NCBI GenBank assembly: GCA_016710135.1
Contig: JADJLM010000002.1
Coordinates: 186,001 to 250,000 of the forward strand
Direction: 5' to 3'
Source: Nitrosomonas sp.
GTDB taxonomy: Bacteria > Pseudomonadota > Gammaproteobacteria > Burkholderiales > Nitrosomonadaceae
DNA: 64,000 nucleotides
The notes under the pieces are model-generated. The model was not told where the DNA came from, ran no database searches, and saw only the letters and a list, made by a program, of their open reading frames with translations. This document shows positions 54,781-64,000 of this stretch, one piece after another. Positions within the stretch are counted from its first letter, which is position 1, and each line of letters starts with the position of its first letter. The position numbers and the translations under genes are program-made.

Positions 54781-57700
54781 ATGATTGCTAAAGCTAAAAT
54801 TAACATAACTTCTGTTGTAGGTATCAGAGAAGCGGTTGAACAAATTTTGTGTTAATTCGTAAACATATCGATGCCTACGCACAAAATACTGAAGACAGAA
54901 TGCAGATTGAGTCTTGCCAGTATTATATTCACCAACTGAATGGCATGCTTGAGATGCTTGAACTTGAGGGAGTTCTGTGCGTGAGCCAAAAGATGGAAGG
55001 ACTCATTGACGCATTGCTGCAAGAAAAAGTAGAGTCTCCATCGCAAGCAAGAAGTGTGCTCAAGCAAGCAACCAGAGCCATTTATCGTTACTTAGATTCG
55101 CTCATTGATGGCGTCAATGATAATCCTGCGACATTATTACCGATTTATCGGAAATTGATGCAAGCGCAGGGTATCAAAGATATTTCTGAAAGTGATTTAT
55201 TTTTCCCTGATCTTCGTGAGGACCTTCCCTTACCTAAAACGATGCCTGAAGGAGAACCCTCTCACAAGCTATCAACGGTTAAAAAAGTGCGGAGTGAGTT
55301 TCAGACAGGATTACTCAAATGGCTTAAAGATACTTCCAATAAAGAAGGGTTAAAGCAAATGCTCGATGCTGTTAGTTTGGCAGAGCAAATCCCTGCTCCA
55401 ATTGAACAAAGAACTTTCTGGTGGTTATCTTCTGGCTTTTTGGATGGATTGATACACCAAGATGAATCGATCGATCTCTCAACACGTCGATTATGTGGAA
55501 AAATCGAGCAGGAGATTCGTCATTTTGATAAAGATGCGCATGTAGTTGCAAATCAACTGATGCGTGAAATTCTTTATCGCGTAGCACGCAGTTCATCCAA
55601 TAGTGAACGTATTAAAGAAATCGAAAATGTTTTTGACTGGAGAGCATCGCTGTCTTCTCTTGATCAATTGGCTAATGCAGTGACAGAACCGGATGAAGAT
55701 TCAATTCAACCAATTCTTGACGCAATGCATGAGATTTTACTTGGAGCAAATGATCAATGGCGGGAGTATAGCGCTGGTAATCATGAAAGCTTGGTAGCGC
55801 TGATGGCTTCTATCGATAAGTTGAAGCAACTGGTTCCACAAGTCAATTGCGCACCGCTTGAAAAAATGATATCAGTGATGAGTGGCGCCATTGCCTTTTT
55901 GCGGATTCGCCCCCAAAACATGGGTGATAGGCTGGCAATCGATTTAGCTTCATCTTTATTGATTGTTGAAAATGCCATTGAAAATTTCTTTCAATTGTCG
56001 CCAGAGTTTCCAGACCAGGTTGAAGCGCTCGCGGCGCGTATTCGTGCAGATACCACCCGGAAAGATGATGAAGTAGTACTTCCAGATTTGCCTGGTCCTG
56101 ATGAAACGGGATATCAAGTTCAAGAGAAAAAGCTATTTAAACAAATTGCGCAGGAATCACTGATTAGTCTTGCGCAGATTGAAGATATTTTAGATCGGTT
56201 TTTTTATGATCCGGGTATTCGGATTGATCTACCTGTCTTACCGGATTTGTTCAAACAGATTGCTGGTGTTTTCTCAATGCTTGAGCTTGACCGCGCCAAT
56301 GTTTTACTGACACTTTGTCGTGATTTAGTTACCAAGTTACTTAATCCTGAGTATCAAGTTAGTCAGGCAGAACAAACATTGCTAGCCGATGGTTTAAGTA
56401 GTTTAAGTTTTTATATTGAAGCACTAAAAGATTCACAATTCGATCGTGATCAAATTGTTGAATCTGCTATTAATCTGTTTGACCAAGAGACAGTTTCTAA
56501 TATTGAGACGCCACATATTCCGGATCAGGTTGTATTTGAGCGTGCTGAACCGCAATCATCAGAGGGGATGGAAGTCGTTACAATTTGAATTACTGGCTGT
56601 TTTTCTTGAAGAATCCGACGATGTGCTGTCAAGCATTGCTGAGAAATTATCAGTTTGCCACACAAATCCAGCAGATCTAGAAGCGCTTACAGCAATTCGC
56701 CGTGGCTTTCATACTTTAAAAGGTAGTGGCCGTATGGTGAAACTCTATGATCTTAGCGAAGCAGCTTGGCGTATAGAGCAGGTCTTGAATCGATGGTTAA
56801 GTGAAAGAAATCCTGCTACGAGGGAATTGCTTGAATTACTGGAATGCGGTCGTAATAAAATCAGTATCTGGTGCGATAGCCTTAAAAAGACAGGTGTTGC
56901 TGAAATTGATCCAACAGAGCTCTTTGAACTGGCAAAGCAATTGATGTATGCCTCAGGATCTGAAAAGGGTGGTGTCGATGAAATAGAAACGGAAGTGCGG
57001 CGTAATGCTCCTACTGAGCAAGCCGAGCCTTTACCGTTAGCGACTGAGGCGCAAGCAAGCATTACAGTCGGGAATATTAAAATTCCGTATGATTTATTTT
57101 TTGTATTTACTAATGAAGCTGGGAAACATGCAGAAACACTTAATCATGAGCTGAGTAATCTTATCGAGAACCCCACCGCGGCAATAAAACATGAATTTAT
57201 GTTAGCTGCGCATACGCTTTCAAGTATTTCGAGAACGCTTGGATTAACCTATATTGCGGATATAGGAGTTATCTTAGAGCAATACCTAACTCAGTTGCTT
57301 AGGAAATCGAGCAGACCCAATGAATCGGCGCTAGCACTAGTCAAAGAAACTATTTCTATTTTAGATAGCATGGTATCGTCGGTTCGCAACCAACAGCAAC
57401 CGAGTGATAAAGATATTGAAACAGGAAAATATTTGTCTTCTAACTTATCTGCTTTGCTTGAGAAATTGCAAGCAGAAGAGATCGAAGTGATTGATACTCA
57501 CTATGAACAGGAGTTAGCAGATAAAACAATTTTAACTGAGCAACCAGTATTTGCTTCATCTAACCTGCTGGAAGTTCCGATCAGCGATCAAGATAAGTTA
57601 GATCTTGAATTAATCGAGGTTTTTGTTGAGGAAGCGAATGAACTGCTACCGGAAATTGGACGTAATTTAAGACTTTGGAGGGCAAAGTTTGAGGATTATA

Positions 57701-59868
57701 GTGCGCGTGAAGGTCTTCTGCGAGCACTTCATACTTTGAAAGGCAGTGCTCGTATTGCCGGGGCGATGGCGCTTGGTGAGTTATTGCACCAAATGGAAAA
57801 TACGGTCGAGCAGGCTTCTAGAGAAAATTTATCAGTCACGCTTTTTGATCGGCTTGAAGTTGAATTTGATGTGATCAATGATCATATTGAGCAATTACAG
57901 CGATTACATACAACAGAAGCTCAACTTGCTCCTTCAATTGTTTCTGTAAGTGGCGGTGCGGAATCTGCAGCTCACAGTGCAATTCAGAGTGTCAATGAGC
58001 ACGCAATTGAAGTGCCCCAGCTAGAATCTATAGATGCTGAGCTTACAATTCCCAAAACGATTCTTAGAGTGGATTCTGCGCTTGTTGATCGGTTGGTGAA
58101 CGAATCTGGTGAGGCGAGTATTGTTCGCTCTCGCGTTGATGCAGAGCTCTATAACTTCAAACAATCCTTGCAAGATTTAGATGAAAGTACAGAGAGGATG
58201 AGAGGCCAGTTACGCGAAATTGAAATAATGGCTGAAACGCGTATTCCATCAGGGGCAGCATTAATTTCTGATAGCCGTTCAGCATTTGATCCCTTGGAGT
58301 TTGATCAGTTTACGCGATTCCACGAGCTGACACGGCTGATGGCAGAGAGCTTAGATGATATCGTGACAGTTCATAAAAATTTACGTGAAATTCATCGCGT
58401 TACGCTCGATGCTGTGGGCCTTCAGGCGCGACTGAACAGTCAAATTCAGCATGAATTGATTCATCTTCGAACTGTACCATTTAATCATTATTCCGAACAT
58501 TTTTATCGTGTTGTTCGCCAAGTATCGCGAGATGTCGGAAAGAGAGTAAATTTGACGATCCGTGGGGATGAAATCGAGATCGACCGAAGTGTGTTGGATA
58601 AAATCAATTCGCCACTTGAGCATCTATTAAGAAATGCGATCGTTCATGGCATTGAGTCGACTGATAAGCGCTTACAGCTGGGTAAGCCAGAAGAAGGGCA
58701 AATTACTATTGATCTGAGTCGCGATGGGAATGAAATTATTCTTGTTTTACATGATGATGGAGCCGGATTAGATTTTGCATCGATAAGAGAGAAAGCCAAA
58801 CAGCTGGGGATACTTGGATCTGAAGATAATATTACTGATGAGCAGGTTAAATCAGTGCTCTTTACGCACGGCTTTACAACTTTACAAGCGGTTAATGAAG
58901 TTGCAGGAAGAGGCGTTGGGCTTGATATCGTTAAGAATGAGATAACAGACCTGGGTGGTCAAATAGAAGTTACCTCTATGCTTAATCAAGGAACTAGCTT
59001 TACCTTACGACTACCAATTACGCTTGCGCTGACTCAAGCAGTGTTGGTAAAAGTTGGGGAACATACGTATGCAATACCTTCCTCACAAGTAGTACATATT
59101 TTAGAGCTAAATAGTGAAGGATTGACGGCTGCTTACCAACAGCAATCAATCGATTTTCAAGGTCATTGTTATTCACTTGCTTATTTACCTAGTTTATTGA
59201 ATATTACGAATCAATCTCCAGAAATTAAGCGTCACAATCGTTTATTGCTGCTACAGAGCGGTGATTTATTTCTGGCTATTCATGTTGATATCCTGATTGG
59301 TAATTGTGAAATTGTTGTAAAAAGCTCGGGATTGCAGCTGTCTCAGGTTCCAGGTGTAGAAGGTGCGACGATACTTGGAGATGGAAGTCTTGTTTTAATC
59401 GTTAATTTGATAAAAATTTTTCAACGCAAGGGAGAGCAAGCTTCGATGCTTGAACTTCCAGTAGAACATTTCGATCTGAATAAACAAACGGAAAAACTTA
59501 AATTACCAATCGTAATGGTTGTTGATGATTCATTAACTGTACGCAAGGTAACCAGTCGTTTGTTGGAGCGTGAAGGTTATGAAGTGATAATAGCCAAAGA
59601 CGGGGTCGGCGCTTTGCAGATTCTACGAGAAATACTTCCATCGATAATGCTGGTTGATATTGAGATGCCACATATGGATGGATTTGAATTAATTCGAACA
59701 GTTCGTAATAATGCGGAGATGTCAGAGATACCAATTATTATCATTTCTTCTCGGACGGCTGAAAAGCATCAGAAATTGGCTGCAGAGCTTGGCGTACAGG
59801 TATTCTTGGGAAAACCTTACCAAGAAGAAGAATTACTTGAACATATTGTTAGGCTTATCCACAAATGA
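54781..59868 (+). CDS. pilL: ChpA/PilL-type hybrid histidine kinase (two frameshifts)
   Basis: About 1,695 residues after reconstruction. Start ATG 54781 (AKAKINITSVVGIREAVEQI); the frame breaks at the T run 54845-54848, resuming VLIRKHIDAYAQ. A second break near 56560-56580 separates EPQSSEGMEV from LQFELLAVFLEESDDVL. Domains: N-terminal FimL-like region; Hpt domains (RRGFHTLKGSGRMV, LRALHTLKGSARIA); CheA dimerisation; HATPase (EHLLRNAIVHGIES, GRGVGLDIVKNEI); CheW-like; and a receiver with Asp in MLVDIEMPHMDGF after VMVVDDSLTVRKV. It takes signals from PilJ and phosphorylates response regulators for pilus motility. PilJ lies 93 bases upstream. Confidence 0.9.
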
Positions 59869-59979
59869 AACAATGAAGGAATAACAAATCATGTAGTTTG
59901 TGAGGCTAAAATGAACACTTTCAAAGTAAGTAGTAGTTTCGTATAATTAAGTGGCTATTTGTAAGTAAGGGTATTCTTT

Positions 59980-60171
59980 TTAAGCAACTACGTTGATATT
60001 TTTCCCGATATGAGGTGGCAGATTTTGTACATTTGGTAATGCTGAGATTAGACTGAGTGCATTTTCAGCATTCTGGTCGATTGCTTTTTTTAGAACTGCT
60101 ATCCCTACTGCTTGATTAGTTCTGGCCTCACTTAAAGTAGTTGCTACTTCTGCAATAGCTGTGATATCCAT
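59980..60171 (-). CDS. YjfB-family putative motility protein
   Basis: 63 residues: DITAIAEVATTLSEARTNQA, VGIAVLKKAIDQNAENALSL, then LPPHIGKNINVVA. This matches the small YjfB family, often linked with motility or flagellar regulons and of unknown mechanism. AAGGAG lies ahead of the ATG. It is convergent with pilL. Confidence 0.8.
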   Translation of the reverse strand: MDITAIAEVATTLSEARTNQAVGIAVLKKAIDQNAENALSLISALPNVQNLPPHIGKNINVVA

Positions 60172-60336
60172 AGCTTGCTCCTTTGTTCTAATTTATATTA
60201 GTTTAATCGGAACGCATTACAGGATGTTTAGCTACATTACTTAGAATCTGAAATTATCTTGCATTATGTTTTGACTTGGTTAGTAGGATATCTTGTATCA
60301 CTACTAACCTTATTCAGTAATCAAACGGTAGATTGT

Positions 60337-60618
60337 TTAATTACATTTCCCTGTTTCAGAACCATCGCTTTTGGTCTCGGTTCCGTCATCTTTAACGCAC
60401 ATATTTGCACAAACACCTGATTTTTTACAGGGTTTTCCTTCCGGAAGGCTTTTCTGCTCAATACAGGTGCCTTCAACTAGATAGCAAGCCTCATTCGCAC
60501 CACACGCGGTTTTTCCATCTTTTTCTGTATCGGCACTACAAGCCGTTGCAGCAAATGAATTAATTGAAAAAAATAATGCTGCAAGTAATGCAACCATACC
60601 CAGAGATTTTTTGAACAT
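60337..60618 (-). CDS. Small secreted Cys-rich protein
   Basis: 93 residues from the ATG at 60618, which has an AAAGGAGGA site; a longer upstream frame is not needed. Signal peptide FKKSLGMVALLAALFFSINS-FA. The mature part has eight Cys (ACS, ACG, ACY, TCI, PCK, VCA, MCV, KCN), suggesting four disulfides, and an acidic, Gly/Lys-rich tail. No family recognised. A long AT inverted repeat (AACAAACTAAATTTAGTTTG) sits in its upstream region near 60642-60662. Confidence 0.75.
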   Translation of the reverse strand: MFKKSLGMVALLAALFFSINSFAATACSADTEKDGKTACGANEACYLVEGTCIEQKSLPEGKPCKKSGVCANMCVKDDGTETKSDGSETGKCN

Positions 60619-60641
60619 AATTTTTCCTCCTTTTTTAATGA

Positions 60642-60666
60642 ACAAACTAAATTTAGTTTGTTCATT
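60642..60666. promoter_or_regulatory. Palindrome upstream of the Cys-rich gene
   Basis: AACAAACTAAATTTAGTTTG with a further ttgtt tail is an almost perfect inverted repeat, 25-45 bases before the ATG at 60618. It could be an operator (TetR-type sites look similar) or an RNA hairpin. No regulator is adjacent. Confidence 0.45.
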
Positions 60667-60815
60667 AATTATCTGACCTAGTGCGCGAAAGATCAAGCTG
60701 TTCTAGGTATGGTTAAATCAATTTAGTGATAGGATTTTAGCGCTTGCTAAATACTATGAGGTTATCCTAAAATACTGCCTCCTAAGGATTTTTAAACGTT
60801 GGATAAAAAAAGATT

Positions 60816-61073
60816 ATGGTAGTTATTCGATTAGCACGGGGTGGCGCTAAGAAAAGGCCTTTCTTCAGTATGGTTGTAGCTGATTCGCGATTCAGACGAG
60901 ATGGACGATTTATTGAGCGAGTTGGTTTTTATAATCCTTGCGCAAAGGGCGGGGAAGAAAAATTACGTATCCAATTGGAACGGATTAACCATTGGAAATC
61001 GCATGGAGCTCAGTTATCCGATACTGTCACGCGATTAGTTAGGCAGTTTGGTAGTCAACAGAAAGCAGGTTGA
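60816..61073 (+). CDS. rpsP: Ribosomal protein bS16
   Basis: 85 residues: VVIRLARGGAKKRPFFSMVV, FIERVGFYNP and LERINHWKSHGAQLSDTVTR are standard bS16. It is part of the small subunit and the first gene of the rpsP-rimM-trmD-rplS operon. The stop TGA overlaps the rimM TTG start. Confidence 0.97.
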   Translation: MVVIRLARGGAKKRPFFSMVVADSRFRRDGRFIERVGFYNPCAKGGEEKLRIQLERINHWKSHGAQLSDTVTRLVRQFGSQQKAG

Positions 61074-61633
61074 GTGATAAGACTTTTATCAAAGCGCTAG
61101 ATAATTACTTTGTTCCAATGGGGCATGTTATTGGGCCTCATGGAGTCCAGGGATGTGTTAAGGTAGCGCATTACACTGAAAAAATAACTACATTGCTTGA
61201 TTATCCAACCTGGTGGCTAGGTAGTAGTAACAGTAAGTTAGATGATTGGAGCGAAATAAGCGTTAAATCCTATTTCATTCATGTTGATAGATTGGTTGTT
61301 TTGCTGAGCAATATCACCAATCGAACTGAAGCAATTAGACTAAAAGGGATGCAAATTGCAATTCCCAAGAATCAGCTGCCTGTATTACCGGAAAATGGGG
61401 ATGCTGGCTATTACTGGGTAGATCTAATTGGATCTCAAGTTGTTAATATTCAGAATGAAGCGCTGGGACAAGTAATAGGATTGCTGGAAACAGGCGCTAA
61501 TGATGTTTTACGTGTCAAAGGAGCTGCTAAGGATAGCCAAGAAAGGCTAGTGCCTTTTATCGATCAGGTTATAGTTCAGGTTGATCTTAAAAGTAAGAAG
61601 ATTTTGGTTGACTGGGGACTGGACTATTGCTAG
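61070..61633 (+). CDS. rimM: 16S rRNA processing factor RimM
   Basis: 187 residues from a TTG that overlaps the rpsP stop by four bases (TTGA), so translation is coupled. VPMGHVIGPHGVQGCVKVAH at the N-terminus and GYYWVDLIGSQVVN (PRC barrel) plus LRVKGAAKDSQERLVPFID are typical. It binds uS19 and helps 30S maturation. Confidence 0.95.
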   Translation: MSDKTFIKALDNYFVPMGHVIGPHGVQGCVKVAHYTEKITTLLDYPTWWLGSSNSKLDDWSEISVKSYFIHVDRLVVLLSNITNRTEAIRLKGMQIAIPKNQLPVLPENGDAGYYWVDLIGSQVVNIQNEALGQVIGLLETGANDVLRVKGAAKDSQERLVPFIDQVIVQVDLKSKKILVDWGLDYC

Positions 61634-61645
61634 AAGGAGCAAGCC

Positions 61646-62425
61646 TTGTCACTAGAAATTGATGTAATTACGCTTTTTCCGGAAATGTTTGATGCTGTTA
61701 CAAAATATGGAGTAACAGGGAGAGCAGAAAAGAATAAAATTTATCAATTAAATACTTGGAATCCTCGCGATTATACAGAAAATAATCGAAGATCAATTGA
61801 TGATAGTCCCTATGGCGGTGGACAGGGGATGGTGTTATTAGCGGAACCACTGGAAAAAGCAATAATCAATGTTAAAGATAGGCTTAAGTCAATCGGAGTT
61901 GATGATACACATGTCATCTACCTTTCTCCACAAGGCAGATTGCTAGATCATGAGAGAGTGTTAGCGTTGAGCGACTATGGTAGTTTAACTTTGGTATGTG
62001 GACGATATGAAGGAGTGGATGAGCGTTTTATTGCTCGCTATGTAGACGAGGAAATATCAATTGGAAACTATGTCATCTCGGGTGGCGAATTGGCCGCCAT
62101 GGTACTAATTGATAGTGTGGTGCGGCATCTTCCAGGTTCACTTGGAGATAATAATTCTGCAAAAGAAGATACTTTTTCGAATTTATTGCTTGAGTTTCCT
62201 CAATATACTCGACCTGAAATTTTTAATGGAGAATCCGTACCAAGCGTACTATTATCAGGGAATCATGCAAAAATTAAGCGCTGGAGATTACAACAATCAT
62301 TAGGCAAAACTTGGTTGAATCGGCCTGATTTGTTAGCCCAGAAACGTAAAAAGGGACTCTCAGAAGAAGAAGTACTTTTACTGGAAGAGTTTAAGCAGCA
62401 ACAAGATTACAAAATTTCAGAATAG
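61646..62425 (+). CDS. trmD: tRNA (guanine-37-N1)-methyltransferase
   Basis: 259 residues. The TTG at 61646 follows AAGGAGC at a good distance. SPOUT-knot features: ITLFPEMFDAVTKYGVTGRA, SPYGGGQGMVLLAEPLEKAI, LVCGRYEGVDERFIARYVDE and SIGNYVISGGELAAMVLIDS. It methylates G37 of tRNAs to keep the reading frame. Non-ATG starts here and in rimM suggest tuned, low translation. Confidence 0.97.
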   Translation: MSLEIDVITLFPEMFDAVTKYGVTGRAEKNKIYQLNTWNPRDYTENNRRSIDDSPYGGGQGMVLLAEPLEKAIINVKDRLKSIGVDDTHVIYLSPQGRLLDHERVLALSDYGSLTLVCGRYEGVDERFIARYVDEEISIGNYVISGGELAAMVLIDSVVRHLPGSLGDNNSAKEDTFSNLLLEFPQYTRPEIFNGESVPSVLLSGNHAKIKRWRLQQSLGKTWLNRPDLLAQKRKKGLSEEEVLLLEEFKQQQDYKISE

Positions 62426-62451
62426 AAAATAAGTGTATAGGAGTATATGTA

Positions 62452-62836
62452 ATGAATCTGATTAAACAAATTGAGCAAGAAGAGATTGAGCGACTAGGTA
62501 AAGTAATACCTAACTTTAATCCGGGTGATACGGTACAAGTCAATGTGAACGTAGTAGAGGGAGATCGGAAACGTATCCAAGCCTATGAGGGGGTTGTAAT
62601 TGCAAAGCGTAATCGTGGGTTAAATTCTTCTTTTATTGTTCGAAAGATATCTAGCGGTGAGGGTAGAACGAACATTTCAAACTTATTCTCCAATGATTGC
62701 AAGTATTGAAATAAAGCGACGTGGTGATGTTCGCCGCGCAAAATTGTATTATCTGAGGAATTTATCAGGTAAAGCAGCTAGAATTCGAGAAAAACTTACG
62801 GTGCGTACTGAAGTAGCAGCGAATGATAAAAATTAA
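62452..62836 (+). CDS. rplS: Ribosomal protein bL19 (one frameshift)
   Basis: About 128 residues after repair. The first frame reads NLIKQIEQEEIERLGKVIPN, FNPGDTVQVNVNVVEG, AYEGVVIAKRNRGLNSSFIV to RKISSGEG; the second has VERTFQTYSPMIASIEIKRR and AKLYYLRNLSGKAARIREKL. Homologues read SGEGVERTFQ, so about two bases (for example a repeated GT) are missing at 62661-62664. The gene is essential, so a consensus error is most likely. Last gene of the rpsP operon. Confidence 0.95.
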
Positions 62837-62867
62837 ATTTTCTCTAATATTTTAGATTAGAGAAAAT
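62837..62867 (+). terminator. Terminator hairpin after rplS
   Basis: ATTTTCTCTAAT and ATTAGAGAAAAT form a perfect 12-base stem with a seven-base loop, immediately after the rplS stop. It can act on both strands and also lies after nadC on the other. Confidence 0.75.
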
Positions 62868-62914
62868 GAATACTGAGGCGTGTATAGCTTGGCTTGGCAA
62901 GTTCTCATCGGTAG

Positions 62915-63754
62915 CTAGTGTATAAATCGCATCGACAAATCAATTGCTTTGATATTTTTTGTTAAACTACCGATGGAAATGCGATCGATCCCTGTTTCGG
63001 CGACCGAGCGCACATTTGATAGCGTTATATTGCCGGATGCTTCTAGGATAGCTGGTTGAGTGCATTGTTGATTTAATACAACCGCTTTATGCAGCGTTCC
63101 GATTTCGAAATTATCTAATAAGACCATCGTCGCGCCAGACTGGAGTGCCTGGTGTAACTCATCGAGTGTCTCGACTTCAATTTCTATCATAGTCCCATCG
63201 GGTGAAATCATTCTAGCCTTGCTTAGGGCCTGCGCTATGCTACCTGCAGCAATAATGTGATTTTCTTTAATCAGGATGCCATCGTATAAACCGATACGAT
63301 GATTGGTTCCGCCACCGCATCTTACTGCATATTTTTCGGCGTATCGAAGACCGGGAAGTGTTTTCCGAGTATCGACAATTAACGCGCGTGTATCAGATAC
63401 AGCCTCAACATATTGACGAGTTTGTGTAGCAACGGCAGAAAGAAATTGTAGAAAATTCAGCGCTGAGCGTTCTGCAGTTAATATCGCACGTGCATTTCCT
63501 TTAATTTTGCATAAAATTTGATTGGGTTGAAGAACATCCCCTTCTTTGACGAACCAATGGATTGCAATATCTGATGAAAGCTGATTAAAGCAAGCTTCAA
63601 ACCAAGTATTACCACATAAAATTGTTGCTTCCCTACTTATCACTTGTGCAGTGACAATCATATCACCGGGGATGAGTTGCGCTGTTAAATCACCGCTTCC
63701 AACATCTTCGGCGAGTGCCATCGCTACATTTTTTTGAATTTCGTTGATTTGCAT
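62915..63754 (-). CDS. nadC: Nicotinate-nucleotide pyrophosphorylase (quinolinate phosphoribosyltransferase)
   Basis: 279 residues. Landmarks: ALAEDVGSGDLTAQLIPGD, RSALNFLQFLSAVATQTRQY, DTRKTLPGLRYAEKYAVRCG, HRIGLYDGILIKENHI and IEVEVETLDELHQAL. It makes nicotinate mononucleotide from quinolinate and PRPP, releasing PPi, in de novo NAD synthesis. Convergent with rplS; length normal. Confidence 0.97.
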   Translation of the reverse strand: MQINEIQKNVAMALAEDVGSGDLTAQLIPGDMIVTAQVISREATILCGNTWFEACFNQLSSDIAIHWFVKEGDVLQPNQILCKIKGNARAILTAERSALNFLQFLSAVATQTRQYVEAVSDTRALIVDTRKTLPGLRYAEKYAVRCGGGTNHRIGLYDGILIKENHIIAAGSIAQALSKARMISPDGTMIEIEVETLDELHQALQSGATMVLLDNFEIGTLHKAVVLNQQCTQPAILEASGNITLSNVRSVAETGIDRISIGSLTKNIKAIDLSMRFIH

Positions 63755-63920
63755 TCTGAAAACTCATATTAATTCAGGCTTAATTAAACCATAGTAGTGC
63801 AGATTTCTACGATAAATTGCACATTAAGTCTTTTGAAACTGTTAGGTCGAAGTTAAAGCCTCCAACTCAATTTATTATTGCCGTACATAACGTTATCTAC
63901 TAGAAAAGTTGGAGATGAAA

Positions 63921-64000
63921 ATGAATTGGACTACAAGCCTACAAAAGGAATCAAAATTATCCACGCTAATTAAGGAATTTCATTCCCTTTTGTACAATTT
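63921..64000 (+). CDS. 5' part of an unrecognised gene, cut by the window end
   Basis: An ATG at 63921 (another at 63915) follows TTGGAG and opens MNWTTSLQKESKLSTLIKEF, then HSLLYN, without a stop before the edge. It is divergent from nadC across a 165-base gap. Too short to identify. Confidence 0.4.
   Translation, partial: MNWTTSLQKESKLSTLIKEFHSLLYN

Noticed and set aside
9523..62836. Programmed ribosomal frameshifting as the cause of the split core genes
   Set aside because: No slippery heptamer with downstream pseudoknot is evident, directions differ, and these families are not known to use recoding.

Overview
The window looks like chromosome from a moderately AT-rich betaproteobacterium, most likely a Nitrosomonas-type ammonia oxidiser. 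This is recognition of gene content and order (ilvB-ilvH-ilvC-psd-pssA-leuA, a PPi-type phosphofructokinase beside a proton-pumping pyrophosphatase, a two-domain multicopper oxidase, a tmRNA tag ANDENLALAA), not proof; no amo or hao genes lie in the window.

Layout. 1-12.3 kb is core metabolism and secretion: the end of a nitrilase-family gene, tldD, the branched-chain amino acid run, phospholipid synthesis (psd, pssA), leuA, a TlpA-like thioredoxin and secA. 12.3-16.7 kb is an iron-linked patch. A TPR-LicD-cytidylyltransferase fusion lies divergent from a small RTX protein with a Fur-box-like site between them, followed by a perfect palindromic Fur box in front of hemP, a DUF2325 gene and a multicopper oxidase. 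At 16.74 kb lies ssrA (tmRNA). From its 3' end to about 28.5 kb four copies of an ssrA-end/terminator repeat separate three GC-richer cargo modules: a nuclease-like SEC-C protein; an IS21-scarred McrC-like/TIR-like module with a recombinase remnant; and a TIGR04255/HTH/unknown triad. This reads as serial integration at the tmRNA gene with the integrases lost. A SWIM-SNF2 helicase, a chimeric GDCCVxC/IS30 scar and a three-level nested insertion sequence (IS630 in an ISXO2-like element in an IS1016-like element) follow to 35.4 kb.

36-48.7 kb returns to core genes: tRNA-Arg(CCU), an MFS transporter, a DksA-like protein, Smr, trxB, an exported intradiol dioxygenase, alaS, recX-recA, adk, PPi-phosphofructokinase and hppA. 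49.1-50.6 kb holds IS481 and IS21 debris. 50.8-64 kb has ilvA, a pilJ-pilL/chpA chemosensory pair, two small genes, the rpsP-rimM-trmD-rplS operon and nadC.

Caveat on sequence quality. secA, alaS, the phosphofructokinase gene (twice), rplS, pilL (twice) and the DksA-like gene are all broken by small frameshifts, several as one missing base in a homopolymer. Because alaS, rplS and secA are essential, consensus error is more likely than gene decay, so the window should be treated as unpolished. adk has an ATT where ATG is expected. Genes hit by frameshifts are annotated here over their reconstructed full extent.
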